This document shows, one piece after another, positions 45,700 to 55,798 of a stretch of 64,000 nt of DNA (positions are counted from its first letter, which is position 1; every line of letters starts with the position of its first letter). The notes below the pieces were generated by a model. That model saw only the letters and a list, made by a program, of their open reading frames with translations, did no database searches and was not told where the DNA came from. The position numbers were made by a program, and so were the translations under genes. This DNA is from Marinobacter sp. ELB17. GTDB lineage: Bacteria; Pseudomonadota; Gammaproteobacteria; Pseudomonadales; Oleiphilaceae. The stretch covers positions 62,001-126,000 of the forward strand of contig NZ_AAXY01000009.1 of the NCBI RefSeq assembly GCF_000169375.1, read 5' to 3'.

Positions 45700-46770
45700 C
45701 TACCGTGTTCCGGGTTGGTCCAGTTTTAGGCCGCGAGCCTGCTGCTCTGCCATAGCCTGTAAGATGCGGTGGAAACTCCTTTTGCGTTCCGGGCTTAGAC
45801 GACCGTCTTCCGCGGCAGCATCAATGGCGCAACCGGGGTCGCCGGCGTGGCGGCAGTTGCGGAACTTGCAGTAGCCCATCAGGTCGCGAATTTCGCGAAA
45901 GCCGTACTCGATTTCTTGCGGTGTCATGTGCCAAAGGCCGAACTCGCGAATGCCCGGCGAGTCAATCAGGTCGCCGCCGATGGGCAGATGAAACAGCTTG
46001 GCGGTGGTAGTGGTGTGAATGCCTTTGCCGGTGCTCTGCGACACTGCGCCCACCCGCAGTTCTTCATCGGGCAACAGGGTTTGAATAATGGACGATTTAC
46101 CCACCCCAGACTGGCCCACAAACACCGTCGTACGATCTTTCACCAGGGCTTCCAGCTCTGGCGGTGGCTGGTTGCCGGCCAGGGCGGCAGACGTGCGAAC
46201 CACCTGATAGCCCAGTGCTTCATAGCGCGCCAGTAGCGCTTCTATGGCGCTGCGGTTGTCGTCGTTGATAAGGTCAGTCTTATTCAGCAGTAGTATGGCT
46301 GGAATGTCAGTGGTTTCTGACGCCACCAGATAGCGGTCAATCAGGTTGTCGTGGGGCTCGGGCTCGGGGGCAACCACCAGAATAATATAGTCAATATTCG
46401 CCGCCACCGGTTTCAGCGCGCCGAAGTTGTCCGGCCGTTGCAGCAGGTTGATGCGTTCGCAGCGAGCGACGATTACGCCGGTCAGATTTTTACCGGAGCG
46501 CCAGATGACTTTGTCGCCGGTGACCAAGCTGTCGATATTGGCGCGCACAAAGCAGCGCACAACGGCTCCTTGGTGCTCGCCTTCAAGAGCTTCTACGTCC
46601 AGCTGCTGGCCGTAGTGCGCAATAATCAAACCTTGAACTTCCGGCCCTAACTCACCCGCATCGACCTGCTCTTTTACCTGTTCTTCCTTGCGCGCGGCGC
46701 GTGCTGTCCGTTCGCCCTGAATTTTTTCGATGCGCCATTGTTGCTGTTTGTTGAGTCGCCGTTTTGCCAT
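45700..46770 (-). CDS. rsgA: ribosome small-subunit-dependent GTPase RsgA
   Basis: Late 30S assembly factor. The 356-residue circularly permuted GTPase has the order G4 (N-K-T-D) before G1 (G-Q-S-G-V-G-K-S-S) and G3 (D-S-P-G), an N-terminal OB domain after a basic leader, and a C-terminal zinc site (C-K-F-R-N-C-R-H, then C). Divergent from orn, as in Pseudomonas and E. coli. Confidence 0.96.
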   Translation of the reverse strand: MAKRRLNKQQQWRIEKIQGERTARAARKEEQVKEQVDAGELGPEVQGLIIAHYGQQLDVEALEGEHQGAVVRCFVRANIDSLVTGDKVIWRSGKNLTGVIVARCERINLLQRPDNFGALKPVAANIDYIILVVAPEPEPHDNLIDRYLVASETTDIPAILLLNKTDLINDDNRSAIEALLARYEALGYQVVRTSAALAGNQPPPELEALVKDRTTVFVGQSGVGKSSIIQTLLPDEELRVGAVSQSTGKGIHTTTTAKLFHLPIGGDLIDSPGIREFGLWHMTPQEIEYGFREIRDLMGYCKFRNCRHAGDPGCAIDAAAEDGRLSPERKRSFHRILQAMAEQQARGLKLDQPGTR

Positions 46771-46932
46771 AAAGTTTTCATTAACCGGGTAAAGTTTCGG
46801 GGTTGTTTCAAAGCTGCTGTGTCATCATATTGGCATATTATTTGGCATACTATCGGTTTAGCGACTGCACTACCGACTGTTGCGCTGATAAATTCCGGAT
46901 TTTACCGTTAGCACCACGCAGGAGAAATACCG

Positions 46933-47475
46933 ATGGCAAAGGGCAATCGCCTGGTCTGGATTGACTTGGAAATGACAGGTCTGGATCCGGAGCAGGAGCG
47001 CATTATCGAAATGGCTACCCTGATTACCGATTCCGAACTCAATCTGATTGCCGAAGGCCCGGTGCTTGCGGTACATCAGTCTGACACTCTGATGGGCGCG
47101 ATGGACGAATGGTGTACCCGTACCCATGGTGAAAGTGGTCTGACCCAACGAGTAACAGACAGTCGCATCAGCGAAGCCGAAGCCGAGCAGCAAACCCTGG
47201 CGTTTTTGCGCGAACACCTGGAGCCGGGTGATTCTCCTCTGTGCGGCAACAGTATCGGCCAAGACCGGCGCTTTTTGGTCAAGTACATGCCGCAGCTGGA
47301 AGAGTTCTTCCATTACCGCAATCTGGATGTGTCTACCATCAAAGAGCTGGCGCGGCGTTGGCGCCCGGATGTGCTGGACGGAGTCAAGAAACAGGGCAAT
47401 CATTTGGCGCTGGACGATATTCGCGATTCTATTAACGAGCTGCGCCATTATCGCGAGCACTTTTTCAAACTGTAA
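46933..47475 (+). CDS. orn: oligoribonuclease
   Basis: 3'-5' exonuclease of 180 residues that removes dinucleotides, including pGpG from c-di-GMP breakdown. DEDDh residues are visible: D and E in [10 protein letters not shown] in the Q-D-R-R-F-L segment, and H/D in N-H-L-A-L-D-D. A GGAGAA site precedes ATG 46933. It fits the c-di-GMP theme of fimX/PilZ nearby, but is a general housekeeping gene. Confidence 0.97.
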   Translation: MAKGNRLVWIDLEMTGLDPEQERIIEMATLITDSELNLIAEGPVLAVHQSDTLMGAMDEWCTRTHGESGLTQRVTDSRISEAEAEQQTLAFLREHLEPGDSPLCGNSIGQDRRFLVKYMPQLEEFFHYRNLDVSTIKELARRWRPDVLDGVKKQGNHLALDDIRDSINELRHYREHFFKL

Positions 47476-47535
47476 GATCGTTTAAATTCTGATGCGCTCA
47501 AGCCATACGAGCGCTCAGGGTGCAACTGCTGCCGC

Positions 47536-48642
47536 TCAAGGCGCCAGGCCGTGTTGGGCCAGCGCCCACTCCACATGCTCGCGTACCATCTCAGACGGGT
47601 AATCCTGACGCGCACGCAGCGCTTCTAACACCGGAATGGTGGTAGGGGCGTTGCCCAGCCCGACCGCCAGATTGCGCAACCAGCCGTGATAACCGGTGCG
47701 GCGAATAGCCGAGCCTTCTGTACGCTGCAAAAACTGTTCTTCGCTCCACATCATCAGCGCTGCCAGAGACGTGTTATCCAGACCGTGGCGGGGTTTGAAG
47801 TCGTCTTCCTCTGAATGTTTGCTGAACTTGTTCCACGGGCACACCAACTGGCAGTCGTCGCAGCCAAACACCCGGTTGCCCATCAGCGGGCGCAGCTCTT
47901 CCGGAATACTCTCTTTCAATTCAATGGTCAGATAGCTTATGCAGCGCCGCGCATCCAGCATGTGTGCGTCTACAAATGCATTGGTAGGGCACAGCTGCAG
48001 GCAGGCCGAGCAGCTGCCGCAGTGGTCTGTTGTAAAGGGCGCGTCTACGGGCAAGGGCGCGCTGGTATAAATCTCCCCGAGGAAAAAGAACGAGCCCGCT
48101 TTGGGGTGTATCACCATGTTGTTTTTGCCAATCCAGCCAAGCCCGGCACGCTGGGCCAGAGCGCGTTCGAGCACAGGAGCACTGTCCACAAAGGCGCGAT
48201 GCTGGTGGCCTTCGAGGGCGCTGTCGATACGTTTGGCCAGCTGCGCCAGGCGCTTACGCATAAGCTTGTGGTAATCGCGGCCCAGAGTATAACGGCTGAT
48301 GTACGCGTTTTCGCGATTGCGGAGCGCCTGTTGTGGATTGTCGGGCAGCGTCAGGTAGTCCATGCGCACGGAAATGACGCGCGCGGTGCCCGGAACCAGC
48401 GATGCCGGGGTATAGCGTTTGTCGCCGTGGTTTGCCATGTAATCCATGGTGCCGTGGTAGCCCTGTTCCAGCCAGTGTTGCAAGCGTTGCGCGTGCTCGC
48501 CTGTATCGGCGCTGGTGATGCCCAGGTCGGCAAAACCCAGCTCTTGGGCCCAGTCGCGAATCTGTTGCACCAATGCCTGCAAATTCGCCTTCTGGTGACT
48601 GTTTTTTGCGCAGGTTGTTGATGTTGCAGGTGATGCTGTCAT
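47536..48642 (-). CDS. queG: epoxyqueuosine reductase
   Basis: Last step of queuosine tRNA modification, reducing epoxyqueuosine with cobalamin and two [4Fe-4S] clusters. The 368-residue protein has both ferredoxin-type motifs, C-G-S-C-S-A-C-L-Q-L-C-P and C-D-D-C-Q-L-V-C-P-W, plus D-S-A-P-V-L-E-R. It is divergent from nnr. Confidence 0.95.
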   Translation of the reverse strand: MTASPATSTTCAKNSHQKANLQALVQQIRDWAQELGFADLGITSADTGEHAQRLQHWLEQGYHGTMDYMANHGDKRYTPASLVPGTARVISVRMDYLTLPDNPQQALRNRENAYISRYTLGRDYHKLMRKRLAQLAKRIDSALEGHQHRAFVDSAPVLERALAQRAGLGWIGKNNMVIHPKAGSFFFLGEIYTSAPLPVDAPFTTDHCGSCSACLQLCPTNAFVDAHMLDARRCISYLTIELKESIPEELRPLMGNRVFGCDDCQLVCPWNKFSKHSEEDDFKPRHGLDNTSLAALMMWSEEQFLQRTEGSAIRRTGYHGWLRNLAVGLGNAPTTIPVLEALRARQDYPSEMVREHVEWALAQHGLAP

Positions 48643-48795
48643 TGGCCGGCCGTGTGTGTGGGGCGAATCTGGGGTTTGCTGGCGTTGGCGTGCAGATTTA
48701 ATTTGATTAAGTTGTGACCTTTTTTGTGATTTTGCTATGCTTTACAGATAGCTGGCAATTTGTCTTAAACCGGTTTCTTTGGCTTGGAGTGTCCG

Positions 48796-50418
48796 ATGTC
48801 GTGGTCAGCAAGGCACAGTCTATCAGAGTACCGTCTATCAGAGCCGAGTCTATCAAAGCCTGATCTGTCAGCGCCCGCAGGGCAAGGTGCGGGTCTGCCT
48901 CCGGCTTTGTACAGCGCCGGTTCGGTGCGCAATCTGGACCGGTACTTGATTGACGAACAAGGAGTCGATGGCTTTGAGTTGATGCAGGCCGCTGCCCGCA
49001 GTGCTTTTCGGCAGCTCCTGCGCCGCTGGCCCCAGTGCCGCCGCGTGTTGGTGCTCTGCGGTGCGGGTAATAATGGCGGCGATGGTTATCTGTTGGCGAC
49101 TTGCGCTCTGCGCCGCGGTTTGGGCGTAACCTGCCTGGTGCTGTCAGATCCCGCCAAACTGCAGGGTGATGCCCGTAAAGCCTGGCAGCGGGCGAGCGAC
49201 CAGAAGATCAGTATGGTGACCGCAGCACAGTCGGCTGACACGGATTTGACGAGTTTTCTGGAACAGGCCGATGTTACGGTAGACGCTATGTTGGGCACTG
49301 GCCTGAATGGCGCGCCACGGGGTGAATTCGCGCGAGTTATTGTGCTTTGCAATCAATCAGCCGCGGGCGTTTTGGCGCTGGACGTACCCTCAGGGCTCAA
49401 TGCCACCACCGGTGCAGCCGCGGGTGATGTCGTTGCTGCGGATGCTACGGTAACATTTATAGGTTTGAAAGCCGGCCTGTTCACCGGTCACGGTCCTGCT
49501 GTTTGCGGTGAGGTGGTTTTCGAAGATTTGGGTGTCGCCCAGCAGCTTGGTGGCTGTACCGAGCCGGTGTTAGCCACACGGGCGGACTGGTCCTCCGTTA
49601 CTTTGGGTATTTCGAAGCGCGCTGCCAACGCTCACAAAGGCAATTTTGGCCATGTGTTAGTGGTTGCGGGCGATCGCGGTTTTGGTGGTGCGGGGTTGCT
49701 GGTGGCCGAGGCCGCTGCGCGCAGCGGTGCAGGGCTCGTTTCCTTGGCGACCCGGCAAGAGCATGTGGCTGCAGCACTGAGCCGGTGCCCGGCGGTAATG
49801 AGCCACGGCGTTGTGCATGGCTCTGAGTTGGCGCCTCTGCTAGCGGCGGCAACCGTGGTGGTTTGTGGACCAGGCCTTGGCCAGTCGGCCTGGGGTCAAC
49901 AGATGCTGCAGCAGGTGTTGGAATGTAACAAACCGCAGGTGCTGGATGCCGACGCCTTGAATCTGATGGCGGGCGGCCTGATGGCGAAAAAAGCGTCGGT
50001 AGCCGCGGACAATCGTATTTTGACCCCTCACCCTGGGGAGGCTGCGCGCCTTTTGGGCTGCACCGTTGCGGAGGTGGAGATTGACCGGTTAAGCGCAGCG
50101 CGCAAGTTACAGTCGCGGTACGGAGGCACCATTCTACTTAAGGGTGCCGGCACCGTGATTGCGACCCTGCACGGTCGAATATTTGTGGTCAGCGGCAGTA
50201 ATCCGGGGTTGGCTACCGGGGGGATGGGGGATGTACTGGCGGGTATTGCTGGTAGTTTATTGGCTCAGCTGACGGATTCGACCCAGGCAGTCGTGACGGC
50301 TGCAGCCCTGCACCTGGCGGCAGCTAACATGGCAACTCAGCAGTTTGGCTATATGGGCCTGCAGCCAACCGATGTTATTGATGCTTTGCCCCGGGTGTTA
50401 GCCTGCTCAGGGCATTGA
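48796..50418 (+). CDS. nnr: bifunctional NAD(P)HX epimerase/dehydratase
   Basis: Repairs hydrated NADH/NADPH. The N-terminal YjeF epimerase domain (G-N-N-G-G-D-G-Y at ~residues 90-97) is fused to a C-terminal ADP-dependent dehydratase domain ending S-N-P-G-L-A-T-G-G-M-G-D-V-L-A-G. ATG 48796 is chosen because GGAG lies 6 bases upstream; a TTG at 48784 has none. The first ~35 residues are an extra Ser/Leu/Pro-rich segment encoded by a 15-base tandem repeat. First gene of the tsaE-amiB-mutL-miaA-hfq-hfl run. Confidence 0.94.
   Translation: MSWSARHSLSEYRLSEPSLSKPDLSAPAGQGAGLPPALYSAGSVRNLDRYLIDEQGVDGFELMQAAARSAFRQLLRRWPQCRRVLVLCGAGNNGGDGYLLATCALRRGLGVTCLVLSDPAKLQGDARKAWQRASDQKISMVTAAQSADTDLTSFLEQADVTVDAMLGTGLNGAPRGEFARVIVLCNQSAAGVLALDVPSGLNATTGAAAGDVVAADATVTFIGLKAGLFTGHGPAVCGEVVFEDLGVAQQLGGCTEPVLATRADWSSVTLGISKRAANAHKGNFGHVLVVAGDRGFGGAGLLVAEAAARSGAGLVSLATRQEHVAAALSRCPAVMSHGVVHGSELAPLLAAATVVVCGPGLGQSAWGQQMLQQVLECNKPQVLDADALNLMAGGLMAKKASVAADNRILTPHPGEAARLLGCTVAEVEIDRLSAARKLQSRYGGTILLKGAGTVIATLHGRIFVVSGSNPGLATGGMGDVLAGIAGSLLAQLTDSTQAVVTAAALHLAAANMATQQFGYMGLQPTDVIDALPRVLACSGH
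48818..48877 (+). repeat. four 15-base tandem repeats inside nnr
   Basis: Units of GTCTATCAGAGCCGA type at 48818, 48833, 48848 and 48863, with divergence rising towards the last copy. Being a multiple of three, they encode a repeated L-S-x-x-x pattern (S-L-S-E-Y-R-L-S-E-P-S-L-S-K-P) in the N-terminal extension, so copy-number change keeps frame. Confidence 0.85.
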
Positions 50419-50477
50419 ATTGAACAGTAATTGAACGGAGCGTTGTGTAAACGAGTTCGCGGTACACCGGAGGACCT

Positions 50478-50993
50478 ATGACAATTTTTGGCAATGAGCG
50501 CCGGCTGTTCCTGGCGGATGACAGTGAAACCGAACGCTTGGGCCGGGAGCTGGCTCGCTTGGTCCAGCGTGCAGAAAACGCGCTGGCGATTTATCTGGGT
50601 GGTGATCTGGGTATGGGCAAAACCACACTCAGCCGAGGCTTGCTGCGCGGGTTAGGGCACGAGGGTGCGGTAAAAAGTCCGACTTACACCATTGTGGAGC
50701 CTTACGAGAATTTGCAGCCGCCGGTGTATCACTTTGACCTGTATCGTCTGAAAGACCCGGAAGAACTGGAATTTATGGGCATACGTGATTATTTCAATGA
50801 TCATAATTTATGCCTGATGGAGTGGCCGGAAAGGGGCGAAGAGTTACTGCCCACTGCGGACCTGACAGTGCATCTGGAATCTCAGGGCAATGGTCGCTCG
50901 GCCATCTTGCGCGCTGGCTCTCAGGTAGGCGCCGATATGCTGAATGAGCTGGAAATAATTGGCCCGGAAGATGCGCACCATACCGATTCGTGA
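50478..50993 (+). CDS. tsaE: tRNA threonylcarbamoyladenosine biosynthesis ATPase TsaE
   Basis: ATPase subunit of the TsaBDE complex that makes t6A37 in ANN-decoding tRNAs. The 171-residue protein shows Walker A G-D-L-G-M-G-K-T-T and S-P-T-Y-T-I-V-E-P-Y with Y-H-F-D-L-Y-R. GGAGG precedes ATG 50478. It overlaps only the untranslated leader of amiB. Confidence 0.95.
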   Translation: MTIFGNERRLFLADDSETERLGRELARLVQRAENALAIYLGGDLGMGKTTLSRGLLRGLGHEGAVKSPTYTIVEPYENLQPPVYHFDLYRLKDPEELEFMGIRDYFNDHNLCLMEWPERGEELLPTADLTVHLESQGNGRSAILRAGSQVGADMLNELEIIGPEDAHHTDS

Positions 50994-51007
50994 CAAAGGG
51001 ATGTTCA

Positions 51008-52378
51008 ATGGCTTATTTCTATAACAGGATCTGCAGTAAAACCGTGCTGGCTTTTCTGGCCCTCAACCTGCTACTTCTCATGCAGGTGGCGCAGGCAGGT
51101 ACCCGTGTGGAAGGCCTGCGAATCTGGCCGGCGCCGGATCACACTCGCTTGGTCATCGATACGGCCGGCGAAGTAGATCACACTATTTTCGCGCTGGCGG
51201 GCCCAGACCGGCTGGTTATTGATTTGAAAGACACCCGGTTGCAGGCGAGCCTGGACAAGCTGGACTTGTCTGGCAGCCCTATCCGCCGTATTCGCAGCGC
51301 GGTGCGCAATGGTAAAGATCTGAGGGTTGTGCTGGACCTGAAAAAAAGCGTGAAACCTCGCAGTTTTTTATTAACACCGAACCAGCAATACGGCCACCGT
51401 TTAGTGGTAGACCTTATTGACGAGGGCGGCACCCGCGTTGATAGGGCCAAGGCGGCAAAGCCGACCATTACCCACAACTCCGCGGGTAAACGAGACATTG
51501 TCATAGTGATTGACGCTGGCCACGGCGGTGAAGATCCGGGCGCTATCGGGCCCCGCGGTACTCGTGAAAAAGACGTGGTGCTGAACATGGCCAAGACCCT
51601 GCACGACCTTATCAACAGCCGCCCGGGTTACAGCGCCAAGCTGACCCGTACCGGCGACTACTACATTGGCCTGCGTAATCGCACGCTTCTGGCCCGTAAA
51701 TACAACGCCGATCTTTTCGTGTCAGTGCATGCGGATGCGTTCCGCACGCCACAGCCAAAAGGGGCATCGGTATTTGCTCTGTCGCAACGGGGAGCGACCA
51801 GTGAGACCGCTCGTTGGTTGGCGCAAAGCGAAAACCGCTCTGACCTGATTGGCGGCTCAGGGGTCTCGCTGGAAGGCCGCGATGACACCCTTGCCGGGGT
51901 TCTTCTGGACTTGTCTATGACCGCCAGCATTAACGCCAGCCTGGGCGTGGGTAGCGCAATACTGGGGCAGCTGGGGGGGGTGACCGAACTTCACAAGCCC
52001 GGCGTAGAGCAGGCATCTTTTGTGGTGCTCAAGTCGCCGGATATACCGTCTATATTGGTGGAAGCCGGCTTTATCTCAAACCCTCAGGAAGAGAAGAACT
52101 TGTCCACTGAGCTCTATCGTAAGCGCTTATCTGCTGCGATTATGACCGGTATTGACGGCTATTTCCGCAAAACACCGCCACCGGGTACGCTGCTGGCGTG
52201 GCAGAAGCAGAACGGCCAGATGCAGAACCGCGTGAGCCGCTACCGCATCCAGCGAGGTGACACTCTGTCTGATCTGGCGCGGGAAAATCAGCTGTCCGTG
52301 CGTGAGCTTATGCACCTTAACGGCATGCAGAGCGACCGTGTTATGGTAGGTCAAACCATTACCATTCCTGCCAGCTGA
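51008..52378 (+). CDS. amiB: N-acetylmuramoyl-L-alanine amidase, AMIN-Amidase_3-LysM
   Basis: Periplasmic amidase that splits septal peptidoglycan at cell separation. Order of parts in the 456-residue protein: signal peptide ending V-A-Q-A, N-terminal AMIN domain (targeting), Amidase_3 domain with zinc ligands in I-D-A-G-H-G-G-E-D and H-A-D-A, and a C-terminal LysM (Y-R-I-Q-R-G-D-T-L). ATG 51008 is preferred: AAAGGGA lies about 6 bases upstream and the signal peptide then starts normally. Confidence 0.95.
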   Translation: MAYFYNRICSKTVLAFLALNLLLLMQVAQAGTRVEGLRIWPAPDHTRLVIDTAGEVDHTIFALAGPDRLVIDLKDTRLQASLDKLDLSGSPIRRIRSAVRNGKDLRVVLDLKKSVKPRSFLLTPNQQYGHRLVVDLIDEGGTRVDRAKAAKPTITHNSAGKRDIVIVIDAGHGGEDPGAIGPRGTREKDVVLNMAKTLHDLINSRPGYSAKLTRTGDYYIGLRNRTLLARKYNADLFVSVHADAFRTPQPKGASVFALSQRGATSETARWLAQSENRSDLIGGSGVSLEGRDDTLAGVLLDLSMTASINASLGVGSAILGQLGGVTELHKPGVEQASFVVLKSPDIPSILVEAGFISNPQEEKNLSTELYRKRLSAAIMTGIDGYFRKTPPPGTLLAWQKQNGQMQNRVSRYRIQRGDTLSDLARENQLSVRELMHLNGMQSDRVMVGQTITIPAS

Positions 52379-52422
52379 GCGATTAGCTAAACAATTCGTT
52401 GAAAAAGAGGTCCGCGCCAGCC

Positions 52423-54315
52423 ATGCCCCACATACATTTGCTGCCCCCCCGGCTCGCGAACCAGATTGCCGCCGGTGAGGTGGTGGAGCGGCCGGCGTCC
52501 GTGGTCAAAGAATTGATAGAAAACGCTTTGGATGCGGGTGCCAGTCGGGTGGATGTGGACATAGAACAGGGCGGCGTCAAGCTGATCCGAGTGCGCGACG
52601 ACGGCTGTGGTATCGCCGCTGAAGACCTGTCCCTGGCCCTGAGCCGCCACGCCACCAGCAAGATTACCAGTCTGGATGACCTTGAAGCAGTCACGTCGCT
52701 GGGTTTTCGTGGTGAGGCACTGGCCAGTATTAGTTCCGTATCCCGCCTGAGCCTGACCTCGCGCACCGAAAATCAGGAAGCCGCAAGCAAAGTCGAAGTG
52801 GAAGGTCGCGATATGGACGCGCACGTATCGCCGGCGGCGCACCCGGTGGGGTCCACGGTAGAGGTTCGCGATCTGTTTTTTAACACGCCGGCGAGGCGCA
52901 AGTTTTTGCGTACTGAAAAAACTGAATTTGGCCACGTGGAAGAATGCGTCCGGCGCCAGGCTCTAAGTTGCTTCGATACCGGCTTCAATCTGCGCCATAA
53001 CCAGCGTGCCGTGCAAAGCCTGCGACCGGCCTTGTCAGAGCTGGATAAAGAACGGCGGATTGCGTCGCTGTGTGGTCAGCAGTTTATCGACAATGCAGTG
53101 GTCATTAGCGCCGAAGCCACCGGTTTGAAACTTTGGGGCTGGGTTGCTCTGCCCACCTTTTCCCGCAGCCAGACTGACCTTCAGTACTTTTTCGTCAACG
53201 GTCGTGTTATTCGTGACCGTCTGGTGGCGCATGCTGTACGCCAGGCCTACCGTGATGTGCTTTATAACAATCGCCACGCCGCTTTTGTGCTGTATCTGGA
53301 AGTAGACCCGGGATCGGTGGATGTCAATGTGCACCCCACCAAACACGAGGTGCGCTTCCGCGATGGCCGTCTGGTCCACGATTTTCTGTTTCGTACTCTG
53401 CACAAGGCGCTTGCAGACGTGCGCCCGGACGACCATTTGCGTGGTGCGGTAGCGCAGTCTCTGGGCCGCGAAAACGCGTTTGCAGCCGTCACGGGTTCTG
53501 CTGAAGGGCTCCCGTCGCCAGGTTCGGCCGCGAGTGAATCGGCTTTGGGCTACCCGGGCGGCATCGAGCGGACGCCTGGCCAAGTTACACATTCAGATCC
53601 GCAACATCAGTGGCAGGCCAGTGACCAGCTCGGTTTTTATCAGGCCCTGAATGCCGGGGGCGGTGTGTCTGCGGGCCGCCAGGCAAGCGTTGCCGCTCAC
53701 CCTCCGCAAATGCTCGAAGACAGCGAACAAGAGCCGCCCTTGGGCTATGCCATTGCCCAATTGCACGGTATTTATATTCTGGCACAGAGCCGCACCGGAT
53801 TAATTATGGTGGATATGCACGCGGCGCACGAGCGTATTACATATGAGCGCATGAAACAGGCGTTGGCTCAGCAGGATCTGAAAAGCCAGCCTTTGTTGGT
53901 GCCGCTATCGCTGGCAGTCAGTCAAAAAGAGGCCGGACTGGTTGAAACCCACGGCGATGAACTGCAGCAGTTGGGCCTGGTGATAGAGCGCATTGGGCCA
54001 GAGACGCTGGCGGTGCGACAAATTCCGGCGTTGTTGCGCGGTGCCGATGGTGAACAGCTGGTGCGTGATGTGCTGTCTGATTTGATTGAACATGGCCAGA
54101 GTGACAGGGTTCAGGCGGTCACTCAGGAATTATTGGGCACCATGGCGTGCCACGGCTCGGTGCGGGCCAACCGCCAGTTAACCATTCCGGAAATGAACTC
54201 GCTGCTGAGAGACATGGAGGCCACCGAACGTAGCGGTCAATGCAACCACGGTCGCCCAACCTGGACAGTGATGACGCTGGCCGAGTTGGACAAACTGTTT
54301 CTACGGGGGCGTTGA
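52423..54315 (+). CDS. mutL: DNA mismatch repair protein MutL
   Basis: Links MutS recognition to strand removal. The 630-residue protein has the GHKL ATPase start ([11 protein letters not shown]), E-N-A-L-D-A-G-A and G-F-R-G-E-A-L. At residue 464 [12 protein letters not shown] matches the DQHA(x)2E(x)4E endonuclease motif with Met for Gln, implying a nicking MutL and a MutH-independent pathway. ATG 52423 is selected by family N-terminus. It overlaps miaA by one base. Confidence 0.94.
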   Translation: MPHIHLLPPRLANQIAAGEVVERPASVVKELIENALDAGASRVDVDIEQGGVKLIRVRDDGCGIAAEDLSLALSRHATSKITSLDDLEAVTSLGFRGEALASISSVSRLSLTSRTENQEAASKVEVEGRDMDAHVSPAAHPVGSTVEVRDLFFNTPARRKFLRTEKTEFGHVEECVRRQALSCFDTGFNLRHNQRAVQSLRPALSELDKERRIASLCGQQFIDNAVVISAEATGLKLWGWVALPTFSRSQTDLQYFFVNGRVIRDRLVAHAVRQAYRDVLYNNRHAAFVLYLEVDPGSVDVNVHPTKHEVRFRDGRLVHDFLFRTLHKALADVRPDDHLRGAVAQSLGRENAFAAVTGSAEGLPSPGSAASESALGYPGGIERTPGQVTHSDPQHQWQASDQLGFYQALNAGGGVSAGRQASVAAHPPQMLEDSEQEPPLGYAIAQLHGIYILAQSRTGLIMVDMHAAHERITYERMKQALAQQDLKSQPLLVPLSLAVSQKEAGLVETHGDELQQLGLVIERIGPETLAVRQIPALLRGADGEQLVRDVLSDLIEHGQSDRVQAVTQELLGTMACHGSVRANRQLTIPEMNSLLRDMEATERSGQCNHGRPTWTVMTLAELDKLFLRGR

Positions 54316-55373
54316 TGAACGCTGTCGGTTTTGCCGATCAACCCGCGGCGACAGCATTGCCGCCTGCTATTTTTATTATGGGCCCTACCGCCTCCGGTAA
54401 AACTGACCTGGCTCTTCAGCTTTGCCAGCACTTACCCTGCGATATCATCAGCGTGGATTCGGCGATGATTTATCGCGGTATGGATATCGGTACGGCCAAG
54501 CCCAGTGCAGCCGAGCTGGCGCAGGCGCCCCACCGCCTTATTGATATCTGTGACCCTGCTGACACCTATTCTGCGGCTAACTTCCGCAGCGATGCGCTGG
54601 CCGAGATGGCTAAAATCACGGCAGCGGGTCGCATTCCGCTGTTAGTGGGTGGCACCATGATGTATTTCAAAGCGTTGCTTCACGGTATGTCAGATTTGCC
54701 GTCGGCAAATCCGCGAGTGCGCAAGCAGTTGGTGCAGGAGGCTCAATTGCAGGGTTGGGACGCGCTGCACCAGGAGTTAGCGGCGGCGGATCCGGTTGCG
54801 GCTCGCCTTATTCATCCTAATAACCGGCAGCGGCTGATCCGCGCGTTGGAAGTGCTGCGCTTGACCGGGCAGCCGATTTCGTCATTTTGGCAAGCACCGC
54901 CTGCAGTGATCGCCAACACGCCGGATACCAAGCCTGCTGATAACGAGAATTACACTTATTTCACCGGTTGGCAGGCAGACGCAGGCTCTAGCCTTCCGTA
55001 TACTATCAGTCAGTTGGTTGTTGCGCCGCTGCAGCGCCAGATACTGCATGATCGTATTTACCAGCGTTTTCTGGCTATGCTGGATGCAGGTCTCCTGAGT
55101 GAAGTCGAAGGCTTGATGGCTCGCGGTGATCTTGAGCCATCTATGCCATCTATGCGCTGTGTCGGTTATCGCCAGGCATGGGAGTACTTGTCTGGCCAGT
55201 GCGACCACACAGCCTTTGTGGACAAAGGCGTTGCCGCCACCCGTCAATTGGCCAAGCGACAGCTAACCTGGCTGCGAAAATGGCCAGATGCGCTTTGGCT
55301 GGACAGTGATAACAAAGATATCGTTGCGGACGCATTGAAAAAAGCCGGTCTTAACACCACATTGAATACTTGA
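54315..55373 (+). CDS. miaA: tRNA dimethylallyltransferase
   Basis: Adds dimethylallyl to A37 of UNN-reading tRNAs. The 352-residue product has the P-loop [25 protein letters not shown] and V-G-G-T-M-M-Y. ATG 54315 is joined to the mutL stop as TGATG-type overlap. hfq follows closely. Confidence 0.96.
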   Translation: MNAVGFADQPAATALPPAIFIMGPTASGKTDLALQLCQHLPCDIISVDSAMIYRGMDIGTAKPSAAELAQAPHRLIDICDPADTYSAANFRSDALAEMAKITAAGRIPLLVGGTMMYFKALLHGMSDLPSANPRVRKQLVQEAQLQGWDALHQELAAADPVAARLIHPNNRQRLIRALEVLRLTGQPISSFWQAPPAVIANTPDTKPADNENYTYFTGWQADAGSSLPYTISQLVVAPLQRQILHDRIYQRFLAMLDAGLLSEVEGLMARGDLEPSMPSMRCVGYRQAWEYLSGQCDHTAFVDKGVAATRQLAKRQLTWLRKWPDALWLDSDNKDIVADALKKAGLNTTLNT

Positions 55374-55409
55374 ATTGACGATCTGACTTACTCAAACAGG
55401 AGAATACAC

Positions 55410-55667
55410 ATGTCAAAAGGGCATTCTTTACAAGACCCTTACCTGAATGCGCTGCGAAAAGAGCGCATTCCCGTTTCTATTTTTTTGGTCAATGGCATCA
55501 AATTGCAGGGCCAGATCGAATCTTTCGACCAATTCGTTATTTTGCTGAAAAACACCGTCAGTCAGATGGTCTATAAGCACGCTATATCTACCGTTGTGCC
55601 GGCAAGAAATGTTCGCATTCCGCCGCAGAACCCGGCAGACGAGGATGAGGGCGAGTCTGAAGACTGA
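55410..55667 (+). CDS. hfq: RNA chaperone Hfq
   Basis: Hexameric Sm-like protein for small-RNA pairing. The 85-residue sequence has Sm1/Sm2 signatures ([10 protein letters not shown] and Y-K-H-A-I-S-T-V) and an acidic C-terminal tail. AGGAG upstream. A strong stem-loop follows before hflX. Confidence 0.98.
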   Translation: MSKGHSLQDPYLNALRKERIPVSIFLVNGIKLQGQIESFDQFVILLKNTVSQMVYKHAISTVVPARNVRIPPQNPADEDEGESED

Positions 55668-55700
55668 TTCTTCCGCCCTACTGTGCTGGTTCCGGTGGTA

Positions 55701-55757
55701 CACCCGCGCCAGTGTGGAATCCCAGGGCTCCACACTGGCGCGGGTGTTTGTTTATTT
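55701..55757 (+). terminator. strong stem-loop between hfq and hflX
   Basis: An 18-bp perfect stem (CACCCGCGCCAGTGTGGA at 55701-55718 with 55729-55746), ten-base loop, then a T-rich tract (TTTGTTTATTTG). It may terminate part of the hfq message or protect its end; hflX then depends on read-through or its own promoter. Confidence 0.8.
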
Positions 55758-55798
55758 GAATTTGATTTTTTGATTGAGTAACCCGGAGAAACTGCCCA

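Noticed and set aside
48818..48877. CRISPR-like interpretation of the 15-base repeats
   Set aside because: No spacers between units; they are adjacent and in frame within nnr.
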